In this document: positions 44,896 to 54,341 of the stretch, piece by piece
Numbering within the stretch: the stretch's first letter is position 1
How the letters are laid out: the number at the start of each line of letters is the position of its first letter
Assembly (NCBI RefSeq): GCF_030317205.1
Contig: NZ_JASZYB010000003.1
Coordinates: forward strand, 434,001-498,000
Origin: Variovorax sp. J2L1-78
GTDB taxonomy: Bacteria > Pseudomonadota > Gammaproteobacteria > Burkholderiales > Burkholderiaceae_C
Direction of reading: 5' to 3'
DNA: 64,000 nucleotides
Program-made: the position numbers and the translations under genes
The notes under the pieces: generated by a model
What the model was told of the DNA's origin: nothing
The model's database searches: none
Seen by the model: only the letters and a program-made list of their open reading frames with translations

Positions 44896-46239
44896 ATGAA
44901 CCGCTGGACCCGCCTCTGCCTGATCCCCGTGGCCGCCGCCGCCATCGTCGCCTGCGGCGAGACGGCGCGCCTGCCCTTCGAGGCCGGCGTCGGCCCGACA
45001 CCGCAGCTGCCCGCGCCCAACAAGACCTTCATTCCCACGGTGAAGGTGTCCGAGGCCGTCGGCTGGACCGAAACGGCTGGCCCCAGCGCGCCGGCCGGCT
45101 TCAAGGTTACGGCGCTGGCCCGCCAGCTCGACCACCCGCGCTGGGTCTACACCCTGCCCAACGGCGACGTGCTGGTGGCCGAGAGCAACAAACCGCCCAA
45201 GGAGCCGGGCGCGCCCGAAGCCAAGAAGGGCCCGATCGGCATGATCAAGGACTTCGTGCAGGGCAAGGTCATGAAGCGCGCCGGCGCCGAGGTGCCCAGC
45301 GCCAACCGCATCACGCTGCTGCGCGACACCGATGGCGACGGCGTGGCCGAGACGCGCAACGTCTTCATCCAGGGCCTGCAGTCGCCCTTTGGCATGGTGC
45401 TGGTCGGCAACGAACTGTTCATCGCCAACGCCAATGCGCTGGTGAAGGTGCCGTACACCGAGGGCCAGACGGCCGCCGCGGGCGCGCCGGTGAAGGTGAC
45501 CGATCTGCCCGCCGGCATCAACCACCACTGGACCAAGAACGTCATTGCGAGCGAGGACGGCAGCAAGCTCTACGTGACGGTCGGCTCCAACAGCAACGTC
45601 GGCGAGAACGGCCTGGAGGCCGAAGAGGGCCGTGCCGCCATCTGGGAGGTCGACACCAAGAGCGGCGAGAAGCGCCTGTTCGCGAGCGGCCTGCGCAACC
45701 CGAACGGCATGGGCTGGGAGCCCGACACCAAGACGCTGTGGACCGTGGTGAACGAGCGCGACGAGATCGGCAGCGACCTGGTGCCCGACTACCTGACCTC
45801 GGTGAAGGACGGCGCCTTCTACGGCTGGCCGTGGAGCTACTTCGGCGGCAACGTCGACATCCGCGTGCAGCCGCAGCAGCCCGACAAGGTGGCCAAGGCC
45901 ATCGCACCGGACTACGCGCTTGGCACGCACGTCGCACCGCTGGGCCTGGCCTTCTCGAGCCCGCGCGGCATGCCGGCGGAATACGCGACCGGCGCCTTCG
46001 TCGGCGAGCACGGCTCGTGGAACCGCCAACCACAGTCGGGCTACAAGGTCGTCTTCGTGCCCTTCATCGGCGGCAAGCCGACAGGGCAGCCGAAGGACTT
46101 CCTCACCGGCTTCCTGAACGCCGAGGGCGAGGCGCAGGGCCGGCCGGTCGGCGTGGCGCTCGACAAGGCCGGCGCACTGCTGGTGGCCGACGACGTCGGC
46201 AACACCGTCTGGCGGGTGGCGAAGGCACCGGGCAGCTGA
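44896..46239 (+). CDS. sorbosone-dehydrogenase-like PQQ beta-propeller lipoprotein, 447 aa
   Basis: A lipobox IVAC (Cys20) is followed by a six-bladed propeller with LARQLDHPRWVYTLPNGDVL and LVAES, NHHWTKNVIASEDGSKLYVT, ASGLRNPNGMGWEP and GEHGSWNRQ, the signature set of L-sorbosone dehydrogenase/aldose sugar dehydrogenase proteins. These oxidise sugars using PQQ at the periplasmic face. AAGGAG is placed well before ATG 44896. No PQQ genes are near, so activity in this strain is inferred only. Confidence 0.87.
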   Translation: MNRWTRLCLIPVAAAAIVACGETARLPFEAGVGPTPQLPAPNKTFIPTVKVSEAVGWTETAGPSAPAGFKVTALARQLDHPRWVYTLPNGDVLVAESNKPPKEPGAPEAKKGPIGMIKDFVQGKVMKRAGAEVPSANRITLLRDTDGDGVAETRNVFIQGLQSPFGMVLVGNELFIANANALVKVPYTEGQTAAAGAPVKVTDLPAGINHHWTKNVIASEDGSKLYVTVGSNSNVGENGLEAEEGRAAIWEVDTKSGEKRLFASGLRNPNGMGWEPDTKTLWTVVNERDEIGSDLVPDYLTSVKDGAFYGWPWSYFGGNVDIRVQPQQPDKVAKAIAPDYALGTHVAPLGLAFSSPRGMPAEYATGAFVGEHGSWNRQPQSGYKVVFVPFIGGKPTGQPKDFLTGFLNAEGEAQGRPVGVALDKAGALLVADDVGNTVWRVAKAPGS

Positions 46240-46259
46240 TCGGCCGGTGCGGGACAGGC

Positions 46260-47270
46260 TCAGAAGCCCTGCAGCACCACCTTGCCCTGCGCCTTGCCGC
46301 TCTCGATGAGTGCATGGGCACGGCGCAGGTTGGCGGCGTTGATGGTGCCGAAGCTCGCGTTCGCGGTGGTGCGGATGCGGCCGGCGTCCACCAGCGCCGC
46401 GACCTCTGCCAGCAGCTTGCCCTGCTCGGCCATGTCGGGCGTTTCGAAGCGCGAGCGCGCGAACATCATTTCCCAGTGCAGCGACAGGCTCTTGGTCTTG
46501 AGCGGCATCGCGTCGAGCACCGCCATGTCGTCGATCACGCCGATCTTGCCTTGTGGCTTGAGGCTCTCGATGATCTGCGCGTAGTGCTGCTGGGTCTGTG
46601 TGAGGCTGGCGACCAGGTCGACCTCGCCGATGCCCGCGGCCTTGAGCTCGGCAGCGAGCGGCTTCGAATGGTCGATCACGGCGTGGGCGCCGAGGGCGAG
46701 GCACCACTGCCGTGTCTCGGCGCGCGAGGCCGTGGCGACCACGCGCAACTGCGTCAGCTCGCGCGCGAGCTGGATCAGGATCGAACCGACACCGCCCGCG
46801 CCGCCGGTGATCAGCAGCGTCTGGCCGGCCCCGCCGCCCTGCGGCACGCCGAAGCGGTCGAACAGGAGTTCCCAGGCGGTGATGGTGGTCAGCGGCAGCG
46901 CGGCGGCCTGGGCGTCGTCGAGGCTCGTGGGTGCGCGCGCGGCGATGCGCTCGTCGACCACGTGCAGTTCGGCGTTGGCGCCGGGGCGGGTGATCGAACC
47001 GGCGTAGTACACGCGGTCGCCCACCGCGAAACCTTTCACCTGCGCACCGACGGCTTCGACCGTGCCCACCGCGTCCCAGCCCAGCACCTTGGCCTGGCCG
47101 GCGTCGGGCGCGGCGTTGCGGCGCACCTTGGTGTCGACCGGATTGACTGAGATCGCGGACACGCGCACCAGCAGGTCGCGCGGACCGGCCACCGGCTCGG
47201 GCAGCGTGAGGTCCTGCAGCGCGGCGGGGTCGTCGATGGGGAGCGCGTTGTAGTAGCCGATGGCTTTCAT
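46260..47270 (-). CDS. NADPH:quinone-reductase-like MDR oxidoreductase, 336 aa
   Basis: It is a medium-chain dehydrogenase without the structural-zinc cysteines, with ISVNPVDTKVR, GWDAVGTVEAVG and the NADPH-binding ITGGAGGVGSILIQLAREL. Such enzymes reduce quinones or enones. It is divergent from a LysR gene 84 bp away whose product probably controls it. ATG 47270 gives the standard MKAIGYYNALP start. Confidence 0.9.
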   Translation of the reverse strand: MKAIGYYNALPIDDPAALQDLTLPEPVAGPRDLLVRVSAISVNPVDTKVRRNAAPDAGQAKVLGWDAVGTVEAVGAQVKGFAVGDRVYYAGSITRPGANAELHVVDERIAARAPTSLDDAQAAALPLTTITAWELLFDRFGVPQGGGAGQTLLITGGAGGVGSILIQLARELTQLRVVATASRAETRQWCLALGAHAVIDHSKPLAAELKAAGIGEVDLVASLTQTQQHYAQIIESLKPQGKIGVIDDMAVLDAMPLKTKSLSLHWEMMFARSRFETPDMAEQGKLLAEVAALVDAGRIRTTANASFGTINAANLRRAHALIESGKAQGKVVLQGF

Positions 47271-47291
47271 GGCAAACCTTTCAGTGAACGA

Positions 47292-47304
47292 TGCAGTCAC
47301 TGTA
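47292..47304. promoter_or_regulatory. LysR-type box TGCAGTCACTGTA
   Basis: A T-N11-A element with near-perfect dyad symmetry in the divergent promoter between the MDR gene and lysR. A second pair, TGATA-N16-TATCA, lies nearer the lysR start. These suit LysR recognition and activation sites. Confidence 0.5.
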
Positions 47305-47354
47305 TTTGGCTTCTCTCCGTTTGATAAGCTGCCAAAAACCTCTATCAGTTTCAA

Positions 47355-48284
47355 ATGAAGATTGAAAATTTAGCCGACCTGCGCGTGCTGGTGCTTACCG
47401 CCCAGGGCGGCACGCTGAGTGCGGCGGGCCGGGCGCTCGGCCTCACGCCCGCCGCGGCGAGCGCGGCGCTCAAGCGGCTGGAGGCGCAGCTCGGCGCGCG
47501 GCTGTTCGAGCGCTCGACCCGTGCCATGCGCCTCACGCCCCAGGGCCAGACGCTGCTCGACTACGCCACCCGTGCGCTCGACCTGCTGGCCGAAGGCGAA
47601 TCGCTGGTGGCGGCCGAGGGCGGCGCGCTGGTCGGCACGGTGCGCGTGGCCTCGCCGTCCGACCTCACGCGCGGCACGCTGCTGCCGTGGTTCGACGACT
47701 TCCTCGACGCCCACCCGGGCGTGCAACTCGCACTGTCGGTCGGCGACCGGCCGCTCGATGTGATGCGCGACGAGGTCGACGTCGCCCTGCGCTACGGCCC
47801 GCTGGCCGACTCGCGGCTGGTGGCACGCCAGCTCGCGATGAGCCGCCCGCGGTTGTGGGCCTCGCCCGCCTACCTGAAGCAACATGGTTCGCCGCAAAAA
47901 CCGCAGGACCTGCCGCAGCACAACTGCCTGACCTTCCACCGCGGCGGCCGGCGCCAGCGCGTCTGGCGCTTTGCGAAGCAGGGCCAGTGGACCGAAGTGC
48001 GGGTCGACGGCGACCGATTCGCCGATGACGCGTCGCTCGCGCGCCAATGGGCGCTGGCCGGCCGCGGCATCACCTTCAAGTCGGAACTGGACGTGCGGCA
48101 GGACGAGGCGGCCGGCACGCTGGTCTGCCTGCTGCCCGACTGGGACACCGAGCCGTACCCGCTGCACGCGCTGCTGCCCAGCGGGCGCTTCGTGCCGGCG
48201 CGGGTGCGGGCGCTGGTCGATTTTCTGGCGGAGCGATTCGCTGTCATGGGCGCGCGCGAAAATTGCGTGCAGAGCACCCCATGA
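47355..48284 (+). CDS. LysR-family transcriptional regulator, 309 aa
   Basis: The N-terminal winged helix-turn-helix (LRVLVLTAQGGTLSAAGRAL, AAASAALKRLEAQLGARLF) is followed by a substrate-binding domain. It belongs to the CrgA/AaeR-like group. It is divergent from the MDR oxidoreductase, the usual arrangement for autoregulated LysR control of a neighbour. Its stop overlaps the SET gene start by four bases. Confidence 0.93.
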   Translation: MKIENLADLRVLVLTAQGGTLSAAGRALGLTPAAASAALKRLEAQLGARLFERSTRAMRLTPQGQTLLDYATRALDLLAEGESLVAAEGGALVGTVRVASPSDLTRGTLLPWFDDFLDAHPGVQLALSVGDRPLDVMRDEVDVALRYGPLADSRLVARQLAMSRPRLWASPAYLKQHGSPQKPQDLPQHNCLTFHRGGRRQRVWRFAKQGQWTEVRVDGDRFADDASLARQWALAGRGITFKSELDVRQDEAAGTLVCLLPDWDTEPYPLHALLPSGRFVPARVRALVDFLAERFAVMGARENCVQSTP

Positions 48285-48799
48285 AAAAGCGCAAGCCATC
48301 GTCCCCCACGTCTTCATCAGCCACCCCGTGCATCCGCGTCTCGCAAAGCGGCGTGCACGGCCTCGGCGCCTTCGCGACCCGCGACCTGCCGGCCGAAGCC
48401 TTTCTCGGCCTCTACGACGGGCGCCGCTACACGCCCGCGCAGATCGCCGCCAAAGACTGGAACGACCAGCTCACCTACCTCTTCAAGCTGTCGAATGACG
48501 AAACCATCGATGGCGCCAAGGGTGGCAACGCGACGCGGCACCTCAACCATTCGTGCGACCCGAATTGCGAGGCCGTGGAAGACTACGACGAGGGCGGCGA
48601 ACTGGTGCTCAAGTTCCAGACGCTGGTGGCGGTCGATGCCGGCGACGAGCTGTTCATCGACTACGGCCTGACCGCCGACGACGGTTCGCTCGCCAGCGAC
48701 TACGTCTGCCACTGCGGGGCCGCCAGCTGCCGCGGCACCATGCTCGCGCCGCCCGACGACGTGCCCAACCCCGCGCTGTCGTCGATGGACTCGCCCTGA
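48281..48799 (+). CDS. SET-domain protein, 172 aa
   Basis: The single SET domain has VHGLGAFATRDLPAE, RHLNHSCDPNC (the conserved NHS), DELFIDYG and the post-SET zinc cysteines CHCGAASCRG. Such proteins methylate lysine using S-adenosylmethionine. The bacterial substrate is unknown. It overlaps lysR (ATGA), implying coupled translation. Confidence 0.88.
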   Translation: MKKRKPSSPTSSSATPCIRVSQSGVHGLGAFATRDLPAEAFLGLYDGRRYTPAQIAAKDWNDQLTYLFKLSNDETIDGAKGGNATRHLNHSCDPNCEAVEDYDEGGELVLKFQTLVAVDAGDELFIDYGLTADDGSLASDYVCHCGAASCRGTMLAPPDDVPNPALSSMDSP

Positions 48800-48826
48800 G
48801 AACCCGTCACACCACGCCGCGGTCGT

Positions 48827-49186
48827 TCAGGACACCCCCATCCGGAGAAACGGCCAGGCCAAGGCCAGCACGCAGCCCACGCACCCCGCGGCACCCAGCC
48901 GCCGGGCCCAGCGCCGACTGGCGACGGGCCACTGGTTCATCGCCAGCACCAGCAGCCAGCCCAGCACCATCCACGCGGCGAGCACCAGCGCCAGGCCTGC
49001 CGCCAGCCCGTCTGCTGCCACGGCCGTCGCGCTCTGCAGCACCAGGGTGCCCAGCGCCACGACCCCCGCGCGCCGATGGTTCGCCGGCGCGCCGTCGCCC
49101 CAGGCGCGGGTGGGCACCGCGCCTGCCCAGAAGGCGAGGCCCAGCAGCGAGGCCAGTGCGGCGCTGGCGCTGAAGAGTTCGTTCAT
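48827..49186 (-). CDS. small membrane protein of the siderophore operon, 119 aa
   Basis: About four hydrophobic helices and a short Arg-rich loop (RRWARRLG). It resembles DUF3325/DUF3649-type proteins that accompany TonB-dependent siderophore receptors. Its start overlaps the preceding gene's stop (ATGA). Probably inner membrane; exact role unknown. Confidence 0.75.
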   Translation of the reverse strand: MNELFSASAALASLLGLAFWAGAVPTRAWGDGAPANHRRAGVVALGTLVLQSATAVAADGLAAGLALVLAAWMVLGWLLVLAMNQWPVASRRWARRLGAAGCVGCVLALAWPFLRMGVS

Positions 49187-49956
49187 GCGGCGTTCGGCGG
49201 CCGATATGCCGTGGCGCAGGCCGTCACCGCGCACAGCGCCGAGGCCACGACCCACTGCAGCAGCCCCGCCTTGGCCGCCAGGCCGCCATAGCCCAGCGCG
49301 GCCAGCACCCACAGCAGCGCGGCGGTGCGTGGCGCCCAGTGGCGCAGCGTGGCGGCGGGCAGCGCCACCCAGAAGGCCAGCAGCAGCCCCAGCATGCCCG
49401 ACGACCGCGCAGGTTCGGTCGCGACGATGTGGGCCAGACGAAACGACTCCAGCGCCAGCACGCCGCACCACCAGAACGGCAGGTGCGCCGGCACGATGCG
49501 CCCGGCCCTTTGGCGCAGGCGCCACCCGCGGTCGGGGGCGGGGCCACCGACCGCGTCCGACGGTGCCACGGCCGCGGTGCGCACGTTCTTGCGCCGGGGC
49601 GCCTGCACCCGTCGCGGCCCGATGAAGGCTGCCATGCCGACGCACACCAGCCCCACTGCGGCCAGGCTGGCCAGCATGGCCGGTGCCTGCGCGCTGCCTC
49701 GCGCCTGGCCCACGGCACCCGCCACCACCAGCAGCGCGCCCGTGCCGCCCAGCGACACGCGCCACAGCGCCAGCGTGCGCAGGGCCCACGCCGCCAGGGT
49801 CGACAGCAGCAGCCACGCACCGATCAACGCCCACACGGTCCACACCGGTCGCTGCGCCAGCGGTGCCAGCCCGGGGGGCGGGCGCAGGTGCACCAACAGG
49901 CTCACGATGAGCGCGGCCGGCGCGGTGGCGTGCAGGGCCAGGAAGAAGCGTTGCAT
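49183..49956 (-). CDS. polytopic membrane protein of the siderophore operon, 257 aa
   Basis: About seven hydrophobic segments, with a basic loop in the middle (GPRRVQAPRRKNVRTAAV). It lies 10 bp after the PepSY gene in the same operon. The first segment (MQRFFLALHATAPAALIVSL) resembles the DUF3649-type start. It is an accessory of ferric-siderophore reduction or transport by context. Confidence 0.7.
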   Translation of the reverse strand: MQRFFLALHATAPAALIVSLLVHLRPPPGLAPLAQRPVWTVWALIGAWLLLSTLAAWALRTLALWRVSLGGTGALLVVAGAVGQARGSAQAPAMLASLAAVGLVCVGMAAFIGPRRVQAPRRKNVRTAAVAPSDAVGGPAPDRGWRLRQRAGRIVPAHLPFWWCGVLALESFRLAHIVATEPARSSGMLGLLLAFWVALPAATLRHWAPRTAALLWVLAALGYGGLAAKAGLLQWVVASALCAVTACATAYRPPNAA

Positions 49957-49966
49957 GCGTGCCCCG

Positions 49967-51106
49967 TCAGCCTGCGGCTGCCACGTCGCGCTCGCCGCGT
50001 GCCGGGGTGGCCTGGATGTCGCGGCGCCGCTGTCGGCGCGCATCCAGCCAGATCAGCGTGCCCGAGATCGACAGGAACGCGGGCGTCATGCCCAGGACGA
50101 AATACAGCCACTTGAGCGCCAGCCCGCCGAAGTCGCCGAAGTGCAGCGGCTCCATGAGACCGTTGACCATCGACCAGAAACCTTGCGTGCGCGGGTCGTG
50201 GACCTTCTTGGGCACGCCGGTGACGGCGTCGATGTCCACGCGCGCCGTGCTGGCCAGGTGGCCGCGCAGGTTGCCGGTGAAGCTGACGTCGGCCCCCGCG
50301 GTGGTCCAGCGCCGCAGGGAGACATAGCGTGCTTCCAGCCCGGGCACGGCCCGCTGTGCCGTGGCGTACATCGCATCCAGCGACTGCATGGGAGGGGCCG
50401 GTGGAGCCGGGCGGGGGGCCTGGGCCTCGGCGCGGCCGGTGGGCGTCATCACGTACCTGTAGCCCTGCTCGAACAGCGGCGCCAGGCCCATCCACGCGCC
50501 TGTGGCAGCGATCAGGATGTGAAAGCCCAGGCCCCAGATGCCGGCCGACTTGTGCAGGTCCGACATCACCACGCGAAAGCTGCGTCCCCAGCGCTGGGTG
50601 AACAGCTCGGCCAGGATCTTGCGGTGGATGACGATGCCGGTGCCGATGAGCACCAGCATGGCCACGCCCAGAAAGCCCACGATCCAGCGCGGCCCGAAGA
50701 AGAGGAACACGTGCAGCATGCGCAGGTACTGGCCGAGCTGGCTGTCCACCGGGCCGACCACCGCGCCCGTGTCCGAGCGCAGCGCGACCTTGGTGCGTGT
50801 GCTGGCCGGCGCGCCGCGTTCGCGCACGAAGGCGAAGTAGCTGGGGTTGACCGCGTCGGGCAGCGCGATGGTCTCCACCGTCGCGCCGGGGTAGCGCGCC
50901 TGCAATTGCCCGAGCACCACGTCCAGCGGTGCCGGCTGGGCCGAGCGCGGCAATTGCGCCAGCGACGGGTTGGCCCACAGATCGATCTCGTTCTTGAAGA
51001 CCGCCACCGCGCCCGAGAAGCACACGATGAACATCAGCAGCCCCGTGACGATGCCCGCCCAGGAATGCAGGACGAACAGGCGGTTCAATGTGCGCTGGCT
51101 GGTCAT
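49967..51106 (-). CDS. PepSY-associated TM protein (siderophore-iron reductase type), 379 aa
   Basis: Four membrane helices with paired histidines (LHSWAGIVTGLLMFIVCFSG, LRMLHVFLFF, DLHKSAGIWGLGFHIL) and a long periplasmic PepSY loop. Such proteins bind heme and reduce the iron-siderophore complex after uptake. It follows the TonB-dependent receptor by 14 bp. Family assignment is secure; the electron donor is unknown. Confidence 0.88.
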   Translation of the reverse strand: MTSQRTLNRLFVLHSWAGIVTGLLMFIVCFSGAVAVFKNEIDLWANPSLAQLPRSAQPAPLDVVLGQLQARYPGATVETIALPDAVNPSYFAFVRERGAPASTRTKVALRSDTGAVVGPVDSQLGQYLRMLHVFLFFGPRWIVGFLGVAMLVLIGTGIVIHRKILAELFTQRWGRSFRVVMSDLHKSAGIWGLGFHILIAATGAWMGLAPLFEQGYRYVMTPTGRAEAQAPRPAPPAPPMQSLDAMYATAQRAVPGLEARYVSLRRWTTAGADVSFTGNLRGHLASTARVDIDAVTGVPKKVHDPRTQGFWSMVNGLMEPLHFGDFGGLALKWLYFVLGMTPAFLSISGTLIWLDARRQRRRDIQATPARGERDVAAAG

Positions 51107-51120
51107 GGATCGGCCGGGCC

Positions 51121-53325
51121 TCAGAAGAAGTACGTCATGCCCACGCTGAAGCTGCGCGGCAGCGCGGGCGAGACCACGTTGGCGTTGATCGCGCCGTCGT
51201 AGTACGCCTTGTCGAACACGTTCTTCACGCCCGCCGTGATGCGGTAGTTGTCTCCCACATAGACGATCGAGGCATCGGCCACGAAGTACGACGGCAGCGT
51301 GAAGGGGTACGAGCCGACCTGCTCGCTCACATAGCGGCCGCCCAGGCCCAACGTCACGCGCTGGTACTGCGGCAGCCGGTAAGTGGCCCAGGCCGTGAGC
51401 ACGTGGCGCGGCGTGAGGTTGAGCGGCAGACCCACGATGGCGGCGTTGGTGTCGCGTGTGACCTTGGTCTGGGTGTAGGTGTAGGCGCTGGTGATCTTCC
51501 AGCCGTTGCTCAGGTCGGCGCCGAGCTCCACCTCCAGCCCGCGGGCGCGCTGCTCGCCGGTCTGCACGCTGAAGCCGGTGTTCACCGGGTCGGCGGTGGC
51601 GACGTTCTGCCGCTCCAGATTGAACACGGCGAGCGCACCGGTGACCTGGCGGTCCGGCGCTTCGTACTTCAGGCCCGCCTCCCATTGCTTGCCGGTTTCG
51701 GGCGCAAAGGGCGTGCCGCCAAACGAGAGCCCCGAGACGGGCAAAAAGGATTCGCCGTAGCTGCCGTAGGTCGACCAGCCCGGCTTGAACTCGTACACCA
51801 GCCCGGCCGACAGCGTGGTGGCGTTGTCCTTCTGGCGCGTCTGCTTGTGGGCGATGCGGTCGTCGATCTCATCGGTGGACCAGTCACGCCGCAGGCCCAC
51901 CAGGGCCGTCCAGCCCTGGCCGAACTTGATCTGGTCCTGCGCATACAGGCCCGCCACGGTCAGCTTGTCGGGCGCATCGCTGGTCAGGCCCGTAGGGCAG
52001 GTGGCGCGCATGCCGTAAACCGGCGCGAAGAGGTCCAACGCGCCGATGCGGCAGGTGCGGCCGCTCATCAGACTGTGGCCGCTGCGCAGGTCCAGTCCCG
52101 TGACCAGCTGGTGCCTGACGCCCAGCGCTTCGAAGCGCGAGAGCAGCGAGGTGTCGGTGGCCAGCAGGTCGTAGTCCATGTACTGGCGTGAGGCGCTGCG
52201 GTTCTGCAGCCGCTGGTTGGCTTGCAGCGCCTGGTTGGACACGAAGTTGCCCGTGCCCTTCTCGGTCTCGTAGCGCACGTTCTGACGGAAAGTCATGGCG
52301 GGCGAGAGCCGGTGCTCCAGCGCATAGCCCACGGTGGTGGTCTCGATGTCGTACTCGCCGAAGCTCGGGTCGCCGGTGAACAAGGTGCGAGACAGCCTGC
52401 CATTGCGGTTGGGCAGCACCGTGCCGTAGGGCGTGATGCCCTGCTGGCGCATCCATTCGCTGCGGCTGTAGGTGGCGAACAGCACCAGGTCGGTTTGCGG
52501 GCCCAGGTCGATGGACAGCGACGGCGCGAACCAGCGGTCCTTGCGGTAGACGAAGTGCGTGGGGTCGTCGGCGTTGGACACCTGCGCATTGATGCGCAGC
52601 GCCGTCTTGCCCGATTCGGACAGCGGCCGGTTCAGGTCGGCCTGCAGCGTGCGCTGGCCGAAGCTGCCCACCTCCATGCCCACTTCGCTCAGCGCCTCCT
52701 TCTTGGGTCGCTTGCTCACCGCGTTGACGATGCCGCCGGGCTGCACCTGCCCATACAGCACCGAGGCGGCGCCCTTGAGCACCTCGAGACGTTCATACCC
52801 ATAGGGCTGCAGCCGGGTCCACATGCCGGGGCTTTGCACCAGGCCATCGACGAGGACGGACTCCGTGGAACGAAAGCCCCGGATGTTGATGTCGTCGACC
52901 CCCCGGCGCCCGAAGTTGACCGGGCTCACGCCCGCCACGGTCTGCAGCGCCTGCTGCAGGTTGGTGACCTGCCGCGACTCCATCTGCTCGCGCGTGACCA
53001 CGCTCACCGACTGGGGCGTTTCCAGCCGCCGCATGGGCATCTTGCCCGCCGTCTGCGCTTCGGTGGGGGCAAAGCCCATGTCCTTTTCGGTGCTGGCGTT
53101 GATGCGCACTTCCTCCAGTTGCGGGGCGGCGGTGCCTGGGCCGGCCGGTGGGGCAGTGGCATCGGCCTGGGCCAGCGCGGCCTGCGCGAGACACAGGGCC
53201 AGCGGCGTCAGGACGAAAAAGCCGGCCTTGCGAGCGGAGGAACGTGAGGGTGACGCGACGCAGGAATGGCGGCGTGCGAGCGCGGCGCTCGATGAAAGGG
53301 TCGTGCGCGAGGGCAGAGACGACAT
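51121..53325 (-). CDS. TonB-dependent siderophore receptor, 734 aa
   Basis: A long basic signal region ends near LALCLAQAALA. A TonB-box-like stretch (QLEEVRINA), the plug (TPQSVSVVTREQMESRQV, NIRGFRS, LYGQVQPGGIVNAVSKRP) and a 22-stranded barrel ending YFF follow. It imports a ferric siderophore across the outer membrane using TonB energy. It leads an operon with the PepSY protein and two membrane proteins. No Fur box was seen by eye upstream. Confidence 0.92.
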   Translation of the reverse strand: MSSLPSRTTLSSSAALARRHSCVASPSRSSARKAGFFVLTPLALCLAQAALAQADATAPPAGPGTAAPQLEEVRINASTEKDMGFAPTEAQTAGKMPMRRLETPQSVSVVTREQMESRQVTNLQQALQTVAGVSPVNFGRRGVDDINIRGFRSTESVLVDGLVQSPGMWTRLQPYGYERLEVLKGAASVLYGQVQPGGIVNAVSKRPKKEALSEVGMEVGSFGQRTLQADLNRPLSESGKTALRINAQVSNADDPTHFVYRKDRWFAPSLSIDLGPQTDLVLFATYSRSEWMRQQGITPYGTVLPNRNGRLSRTLFTGDPSFGEYDIETTTVGYALEHRLSPAMTFRQNVRYETEKGTGNFVSNQALQANQRLQNRSASRQYMDYDLLATDTSLLSRFEALGVRHQLVTGLDLRSGHSLMSGRTCRIGALDLFAPVYGMRATCPTGLTSDAPDKLTVAGLYAQDQIKFGQGWTALVGLRRDWSTDEIDDRIAHKQTRQKDNATTLSAGLVYEFKPGWSTYGSYGESFLPVSGLSFGGTPFAPETGKQWEAGLKYEAPDRQVTGALAVFNLERQNVATADPVNTGFSVQTGEQRARGLEVELGADLSNGWKITSAYTYTQTKVTRDTNAAIVGLPLNLTPRHVLTAWATYRLPQYQRVTLGLGGRYVSEQVGSYPFTLPSYFVADASIVYVGDNYRITAGVKNVFDKAYYDGAINANVVSPALPRSFSVGMTYFF

Positions 53326-53491
53326 GGAAGTCCCGAAAAGATGAGCGAACAGACGTTTAAAGACGCTGGCTCACGTCGCTTTTCGGGACGTTGGCTGGCT
53401 GGAGCGGCGATTGTAAAGGCGTGCATCCGCGTGAACGCGGCGCGCCACGGCCGGTGCGCGGCGATGTCGGGCAGGTTCTAAGATCCCGCGC

Positions 53492-54334
53492 ATGACCCTT
53501 CCGGAAATCTCCACCGCCCCCGCCGCGCCGCGCCGCTTCTGGTCGCAGCTGTCGACCCGCGACTTCGCGGCGCTCGACCCGGCGACCACCGTCGCGGTGC
53601 TGCCGCTGGGGGCGACCGAGCAACACGGACCGCACCTGCCGCTGGGCGTCGATTCGGTATTGGTCGACGGCATCGTCGCCGCGGCGCTGCCGCTGCTGCC
53701 GGCCGGGTTGCCCGCGTTCTTTCTGCCGAGCCAGCACATCGGCCTGAGCCCCGAGCATGCGAACTTCCCCGGCACGCTCACGCTGTCGTCCGAGACGCTC
53801 ATTCGCCTGTGGCACGACATCGGCGCCGGCGTGGCGCGCGCCGGCGTGCGCAAGCTGGTGCTCTTCAATGCGCACGGCGGGCATGTCGGCGCGATGGACA
53901 TCGTGGCGCGCGAGTTGCGTGCGGCGCACGGGCTCATCGTCTACGGCGTCAGCTGGTTCAACCTGCCGCTGGGCGAGGCGGGCACGCAGTTCAGCGCCGA
54001 CGAACACCGCTTCGGCGTGCACGCCGGCGAGATCGAGACCTCGATGATGCTGGCGCTCGCGCCGGACCAGGTGGCCATGCAGGCCGCGCGGGACTTCGGC
54101 TCGGCGTCCCAGGCGCGTGCGGCCGACTACCCGATCCTCGGCAACGGCCGCAGCGCCAAGCTGGGCTGGGCCATGGAGGACTACAACGCCGATGGCGCCG
54201 CGGGCAATGCAGCCGCCGCGACCGCGGCGAAGGGCCAGGCAGTGGTCGATGCCGCGGCCCGATCGCTGGCGGCACTGCTGGCGGAAATCTCGCGCCTGCC
54301 GCTCTCGATGGTCGGCCAGCCCGCGGGCGGCTGA
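53492..54334 (+). CDS. creatininase-family amidohydrolase, 280 aa
   Basis: Zinc-site motifs GATEQHGPHLPLGVDS, FNAHGGHVGAMD and HAGEIETSMML mark the creatininase/FAPy-hydrolase family, which opens cyclic amides. The substrate is not shown by the sequence. It is convergent with the YbhB gene. Length is normal (about 250-280). Confidence 0.88.
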   Translation: MTLPEISTAPAAPRRFWSQLSTRDFAALDPATTVAVLPLGATEQHGPHLPLGVDSVLVDGIVAAALPLLPAGLPAFFLPSQHIGLSPEHANFPGTLTLSSETLIRLWHDIGAGVARAGVRKLVLFNAHGGHVGAMDIVARELRAAHGLIVYGVSWFNLPLGEAGTQFSADEHRFGVHAGEIETSMMLALAPDQVAMQAARDFGSASQARAADYPILGNGRSAKLGWAMEDYNADGAAGNAAAATAAKGQAVVDAAARSLAALLAEISRLPLSMVGQPAGG

Positions 54335-54341
54335 GTCGGGC

